DNA of 64,000 bases, taken from the NCBI GenBank assembly GCA_903813345.2, contig CAIIXF020000008.1, positions 22,366,822 to 22,430,821 of the forward strand. The letters are read 5' to 3'. The position numbers and the translations under genes were made by a program. Numbering within the stretch: the stretch's first letter is position 1; every line of letters begins with the position of its first letter. This document shows, one piece after another, positions 59,182-64,000 of the stretch. The stretch comes from Owenia fusiformis (lineage: Eukaryota; Annelida; Polychaeta; Sabellida; Oweniidae). A model generated the notes under the pieces. It saw only the letters and a list, made by a program, of their open reading frames with translations. It was not told the DNA's origin and did not search any database.

Positions 59182-60530
59182 GTCTATAATAACAAATAGG
59201 AACTTAAAAATTTGAATTGATATTCACATGTTAATGCCGACTCTTCAAATGTTGAGGTGATTTTGGAGCCCGATTATGTTGCAAGGGAGGATAGGCTCCC
59301 AGAATGCAACATGACACCTGCCAGCTTTCAAAATGCCGCTCCGCCATTTTGAAACCTGTCACGAGTAAATAAGGTTAACTGATGTTGCATTCTGGGAGTC
59401 AATCCTCCTTGGATCACAAACATGGCGATCCATGAAAACATTTGTTCGATTTGGTAGGAATTTATCTATCATTTGCAGGTATGAAGCTTTAGATTCATTT
59501 ATTGCTACTTTGAGTGAACAGGAATTATTTTTCTGCTGCTTGGGAGAGTTAGAGACATGAAACTTAGATTTTAACTCGTTGTGACAACTTTTGATGGTTG
59601 AGGTTTATTAATGTCTCCGACTGTATGGAGGCATGTGTGTATTTCCTTGCTTTTTTCAGGAAAGTATTATTACATTGTCTACTTTTAGGAAACTTGGAAA
59701 TAGGTCAATGGTAGCTCATGTGTTGTCTGGAAACTTTGAAAGAAAATTTGGAAAAATAGAAAGTGTGAAATATCAGAATTTCCTGGAGTTCCCATTGACC
59801 TCTTACCAGATATACTAAAAGAACACAATGTAATGATACTTTCCTGAAAAAAATCAAGGAAATTAACACATGCCTTTATACTTTATTTTGTACCAGAAAA
59901 TAACATATGCAGGTATAGCAATTTTTTACCAAAATGTTATTTTCCAGATGTACCTTAAAATTACGCACTTATGGCAAAATGATGATGGGGGTTAGACCTA
60001 GCCGGGGCCCTAAGACATATCAGTGAAGAAACGAGGCCAAGGCTAGGTCTTATGTTGTTGGACTAGATCTAAAGTGGGGGACAAAACTAAACCTCAACCA
60101 TCAAAAGTTGTAACAATGAGCTAAATTCTAAGTTTCGTGTCTCAAACTCTTCCAAGTGGTACAAATATAATTCCCGTTCACTTTAAGTAGCACAATAAAT
60201 GAATCCAAAGCTTCATACCTGCAAATAATGGACAAATCCCTACCAAATCGAACTAATGTTTTTATGAATCACCTTGTTTGTGATCCAAGGAGGATTGACT
60301 CCCACAATGCAACATCAGTTAACCTTATTTACTCGTGACAGGTTTCAAAATAGCGGAGCAGCACTTTGAAAGCTGGCACATGTCATGTTGCATTCTGAGA
60401 GCCTATCCTCCCTTGCAGCGTAATCGGGCTCCAAAATCACCTCAACATTTGAAGAGTCTGCATTAACATGTGAATATCAATTCAAATTTTTAAGTTCCTA
60501 TTTGTTATTATAGACACAAATTCCACTATA
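59167..60530. mobile_element. 1.36-kb foldback repeat
   Basis: TATAGTGGAATTTGTGTCTA at the left and its reverse complement at 60530 open arms that match, with gaps, for over 400 bp: ACTCTTCAAATGTTGAGGTG, GGAGGATAGGCTC, TTTTGATGGTTGAGGTTTA, CAGGAAAGTAT and TACATTGT are all mirrored. The right arm has about 200 extra bases near 59874-60090. No transposase ORF is seen. Confidence 0.75.
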
Positions 60531-61531
60531 AAAAACCATAGAAGAAATTTGGGAATCATTTTACCTTTCCCAAGCTATTAGTGCAATGTTTGGCCTAATG
60601 TCTTATTCGCCATACCTATTTTCTTAAAATGTGTGCACTTGCCGACGAATACCACCAATCAGACTTGCAAATAGACTTCTAAATAGGCAATGGAAAGGAT
60701 GGACGTCCCGCATTTTGTTTTTTGAAACATTTCTGAATCTCCGCCATTTATAATTCTTACTGCAGTTGAGATTAGGTAAGACCGCACGTAAGCATGTTTA
60801 CAGTATAACCGCGGTTGCCTGATATAACAGTATGCATGGTACGAGATATGACCGCGTTGATGGTCTATTACCAGCGACTCTTGCAGTTGGCCTGGTCAAC
60901 TGATGAAGAAAAATCCCCAAAAAATCGAAAACTTAAAACACATCAAATCTGCCCATATTCAAGGTCTTCATTCTTGAAGAATGTTGGATAGAACGTTAGG
61001 TGAAAACGGGGATGGAATCCATTGAAAAGGTACATGAGCATTTTTCTGTGAATGTCAGGAGAAGATTCCTGGGGATTTAGAATGCCAGTTATTGTGAATA
61101 TCGGCAGAAATTAGGTACGTTCGGGGGTTTTCTTTGTAGCTTATGAAAATAGATGTTAGCCTTGATGAAATATCCAAACTTCGATATATTTTGACACCAG
61201 GTCCATGATCGTTGGATACGTCGTTGCACTATTTATTCTAGTTCAACAAGTAAACCTAGTCTGGGCTTTATTTCTTATCTGACATTTCTTGTGGCCCGCC
61301 CTAGGTTTAACATCCGTGCCTATTCGGCCCTTGATGCAAACATTTTTAATGATGGCCTATGGCAGCGCATAGGATTCTATGCGCGTTCTATTAATAACTG
61401 ATAGTGAGAATTTGCAACCAATGAAAGCATAGCACGGAAGTTAAACCCAACCACGGCAACAAGAACAATCAGATTATAAATGAAAGCCGTGGTATTGGGT
61501 TTAACTTGTTGAACTATATTTATTCAACCTT

Positions 61532-61926
61532 TAGAGTCCATTTCACTGCTTCATTTCATCAGTAGAACGGCAAAAATAAGAAATTGGGAGACCATTGTGC
61601 AATAATATATGGAAAAGTATATTCATAATGTACATGAATGACATTTGTATATTTCAGATTTTTTAGTTTTTTGTGCAATAAGCCTGTGCCGTCTTGTAAT
61701 TTGAAGAATTTCAGCCATGTTAATCTTATTGAAAATAACATGGCAGAGAAACATCCAAATATAAGAGGCCACACACTTTATAAGCAAAACTAGAAGCAAT
61801 CCAAGATGTACAAATGTCATTCATGTACATTATGAATATACTTTTCCATATATTATTGCACAATGGTCTCCCAATTTCTTATATTTGCCGTTCTACTGAC
61901 GAAATGAAGCAGTGAAATGGACTCTA
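61532..61926. mobile_element. 395-bp near-perfect palindromic element
   Basis: Arms 61532-61649 and 61809-61926 (118 bp each) differ at only a few positions. Ends TAGAGTCCATTTCACTGCTT and its complement include TA. The spacer is about 160 bp. It is a recent MITE or fold-back insertion. Confidence 0.85.
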
Positions 61927-61972
61927 GTCTAGTTCTTATTTGTCATTATAACAAACAAACAAATAGACGGTG

Positions 61973-62027
61973 AACACCGCCTCTAATGCGTTGGATTGTC
62001 GTAAGGACTTGCATTAGAGGCGGTGTT
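61973..62027. repeat. 17-bp perfect hairpin
   Basis: AACACCGCCTCTAATGC (61973-61989) and its exact complement (62011-62027) enclose a 21-base loop. GC-rich for this region. Confidence 0.8.
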
Positions 62028-62355
62028 TATCCTTGTAAATTCATGCCAATCTAAGTTTTTCTTGATTATTTTTGACGGTTCACTTTATTTTAATCTTCTG
62101 CTTAGAATCTCTGCGTCATTTACAGAGAAATATAAACAAAATGGATACATTGATGATTTATACAAAAAATTACAATAGCTTTGTGGTTGTAGAAGGTTGA
62201 ATTGTGCTAATTTTGTAGCAAAATCGCCGTTTGTCGCTACTGTTCATAAAATCTTTATGGCGGCTTCTATTCTCACGAGATTTGACGAGAGTAGCCATTG
62301 AATATTGCTGCCACCTATTTAACTATACAGAGTTTATATCATTCATTCGACCATC

Positions 62356-62595
62356 ATGTATTCGATGGAAGAAATCAACGATCTCTATTCGCATAACATA
62401 AAACCAAAGTTTGGATTTGATTTGAAGCCAGAACAGTTACAAGACGTGATAACAAACATATTGAATCAAGAATCCACTATAGCAGTTTTACCAACTGGTT
62501 ATTGGAAAACATTACAACACGTGATCATCAAATTACGTCACGTGATCATCACACTGATTTATGCAACGCATGCGCACTTGAAATTAGGTCAGTGA
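62356..62595 (+). pseudogene. RecQ-like helicase N-terminal fragment, Walker A disrupted
   Basis: From the ATG at 62356 the frame gives 79 codons. KFGFDLKPEQLQDVITNIL and STIAVLPTGYWKT match the start of RecQ-family helicases: the Q/motif-0 phrase F-G-F-x-x-x-x-x-Q, then Walker A normally LPTG(Y/G)GKS. Here the glycine before Lys is Trp and Ser is Thr, so ATP binding should fail. The similarity stops there, the following codons are unrelated, and a stop comes at 62593-62595. No other helicase motif follows in 1.4 kb. It is probably a duplicated, decayed fragment; a first exon with a missed donor is the alternative. Confidence 0.5.
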
Positions 62596-62894
62596 AAATG
62601 TCAAGAAGACCGGTCAGAAATGCAATTTCGTCTTATCTGCAACGATTACACATAATTACTGTAATAAAGCGAGGCATTTATGGGTTCATTTTGAAGATTT
62701 TTGGTCCCGCTATCCAGTGGTGAAAGAATTTTCAAGATTGAGGTAAGATCTTGGGAGAAAAGTCAAAAACATCAGATCCGGACTTTTCAGCATTTCTTAA
62801 ATTTGATAAATTTACATTGCACGTTATGCACCCCTGGGGCCAACACGATCCTCAGAGACGCAGATGGTGCATGAATGCACCTAACAAACAAACA
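62596..62894. other. Spacer between helicase fragment and repeat
   Basis: Short open frames on the + strand (62502-62723, 62751-62939) show no family resemblance. Nothing else is supported. Confidence 0.3.
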
Positions 62895-62945
62895 GACACA
62901 AATTCCACAATATTTGGACTTGAGAAAATAGAGCACTGAATACAC

Positions 62946-63844
62946 GGTCGCGAGTAAATCTCAGGCACGACATGGAAATCTGAAATTATAGAGGGCGCAA
63001 ATCCAAGTGCACTTGTACCGGAAGTCTGTCTTAATATGGCGGGACTACACAAATTCGACCTACTTTTGTACCACGTGATGTATTTTAGCCAATAGCCGAG
63101 GGGCTGCTAGATGTCTGTCAAGTTATAGTATTTATGTCTCAAATAAAAATGCATTATATCTCATCTTATATTGGACTTTTAAGTTACATTATTGAACCCA
63201 TTAACAGCACACTAAGTGATTTTTCCCGATCCAAAAATTTCTTCTGAGCCCTTGGTGTTCTTAATTCTAAGTGATTAATCTTGATCCTAGGTGATTGTTA
63301 TTGATCTTAAGTGATAATGTTTTTGATCCTTAGAAATATCCTCATGATCTTGATCTTTGGTATCTGTCTTGATCCTTAGGGATTGGGTCGATCCTAAACA
63401 ATTTTACAGGTGATTGTTCTTAATCTTAAGTGATTGTTTTTATTACTTTAAATTTTTCTTGACTCTTCTGGGCAATTGTTTGGTTGTGATTCTTAATATT
63501 TTGTTTTGATACTGTGATTGTACTCAATTGTTCTAATCTTAGTTGATTGTCCCTGGTTTAGGTGATTGTTCCTGATCATAAGTGATTTACCTTGATCCTT
63601 GATAATTTTTCTTTACTAAGCTCGGTCAGTACGTGGTTGATTGTTTTAGAGCATATTAATTGGTCCCTATGTGATTTGTGATCGTGCTGGTCAAATGTGG
63701 TTGTACAATGTACAATAGACTATAATATACTAGTATTGTCCAAAATTTCCCGGGAAATCTCATTTCATTTCGCCGTGTGTAAAATGAATATGCGCCCTCT
63801 ATAATTTCAGATTTCCATGTCGTGCCTGAGGTTTACTCGCGACC
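62946..63844. mobile_element. 899-bp Mutator-like non-autonomous element
   Basis: 54-bp terminal inverted repeats with one mismatch, 62946-62999 (GGTCGCGAGTAAATCTCAGG) and 63791-63844, are flanked by a perfect 10-bp duplication, CTGAATACAC, at 62936-62945 and 63845-63854. Long inverted ends plus a 9-10-bp duplication are the hallmark of Mutator-like elements. The interior has no transposase; it contains a degenerate repeat of GTGATTGTTCTTGATC phrases (63200-63610). Confidence 0.8.
63200..63610. repeat. Degenerate short repeats inside the Mutator-like element
   Basis: Loose copies of AAGTGATTGTTnTTGATCCT recur with variable spacing of about 25-40 bp. Confidence 0.6.
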
Positions 63845-64000
63845 CTGAATACACTGAGGTAAGAATTTTTTACATGTGCGACAGCATGTAATTTTCATAG
63901 CTATAGCAATTCTTTATGTCCCCCACTCACTGTAGGCTAATGAGCTGTCAGAAACTCAACCTCAAGTCAAAACTCCCAAAATTTTAAAATTGTGAAGTCA

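Larger units (their letters stand above)
62895..64000 (+). repeat. Dispersed repeat, second copy, interrupted by a DNA element
   Basis: Flanks 62895-62945 and 63845 to about 63925 reproduce in order the repeat at 59181-58880 (- strand). The last bases of the window (after about 63930) no longer match and are unassigned. Confidence 0.65.

Overview
This is eukaryotic nuclear DNA from a marine invertebrate, most likely a mollusc and probably a bivalve. The window is AT-rich, with GT-AG introns, AATAAA polyadenylation signals, many short foldback transposons, CGTC microsatellite repeats and a non-LTR retrotransposon tail. It has no bacterial operons, rRNA or tRNA that I can see. The species cannot be fixed from the sequence alone.

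Left half (1-32.2 kb, + strand): a tandem array of alternative 3'-terminal exons encoding C2H2 zinc fingers, one cut by the left edge (tail only) and eight complete. Every complete exon opens directly behind a pyrimidine-rich acceptor, receives one base of a split codon from upstream, and runs to its own stop. Seven of the eight begin with (G)-[LM]-N-[PR]-Y and share a finger cluster, six of them with five finger positions, a basic stretch, a Pro/His/Met-rich linker and a C-terminus ending NYFKL. Exon 2 has six fingers and a different tail with a GLDLS motif. Exon 4 is an unrelated seven-finger exon in the same splice phase. No promoter or shared 5' exon is visible, so the common N-terminus should lie left of the window. 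The layout matches BTB-zinc-finger genes with swappable ends, such as Drosophila lola. Exons 5 and 6 have near-identical ends around diverged middles, and exons 7-9 form a later subfamily in which the last zinc ligand of finger 4 is Tyr. A 4.36-kb LTR element with identical LTRs and a gag-like ORF but no pol sits between exons 7 and 8.

Middle (40.4-52.8 kb, - strand): a complete set of ten coding exons for atlastin, the ER membrane-fusion GTPase. They join in frame to 525 residues. Only the first exon, which probably carries just the A of a split ATG, is uncertain; a candidate donor is at 58721. The introns hold tandem repeats and foldback elements, including a 2.28-kb element with about 95-bp terminal inverted repeats and a 5-bp target duplication, and a TA-flanked MITE ending 15 bp from a splice donor.

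Right end (53-64 kb): repeat-dominated. It has tandem repeats of about 135 bp, a decayed non-LTR retrotransposon 3' end, a 1.36-kb foldback repeat, a 395-bp near-palindrome, a fragment resembling the start of a RecQ-type helicase with a broken Walker A motif, and a Mutator-like 899-bp element with a 10-bp target duplication inserted in an older repeat whose empty site is also in the window.
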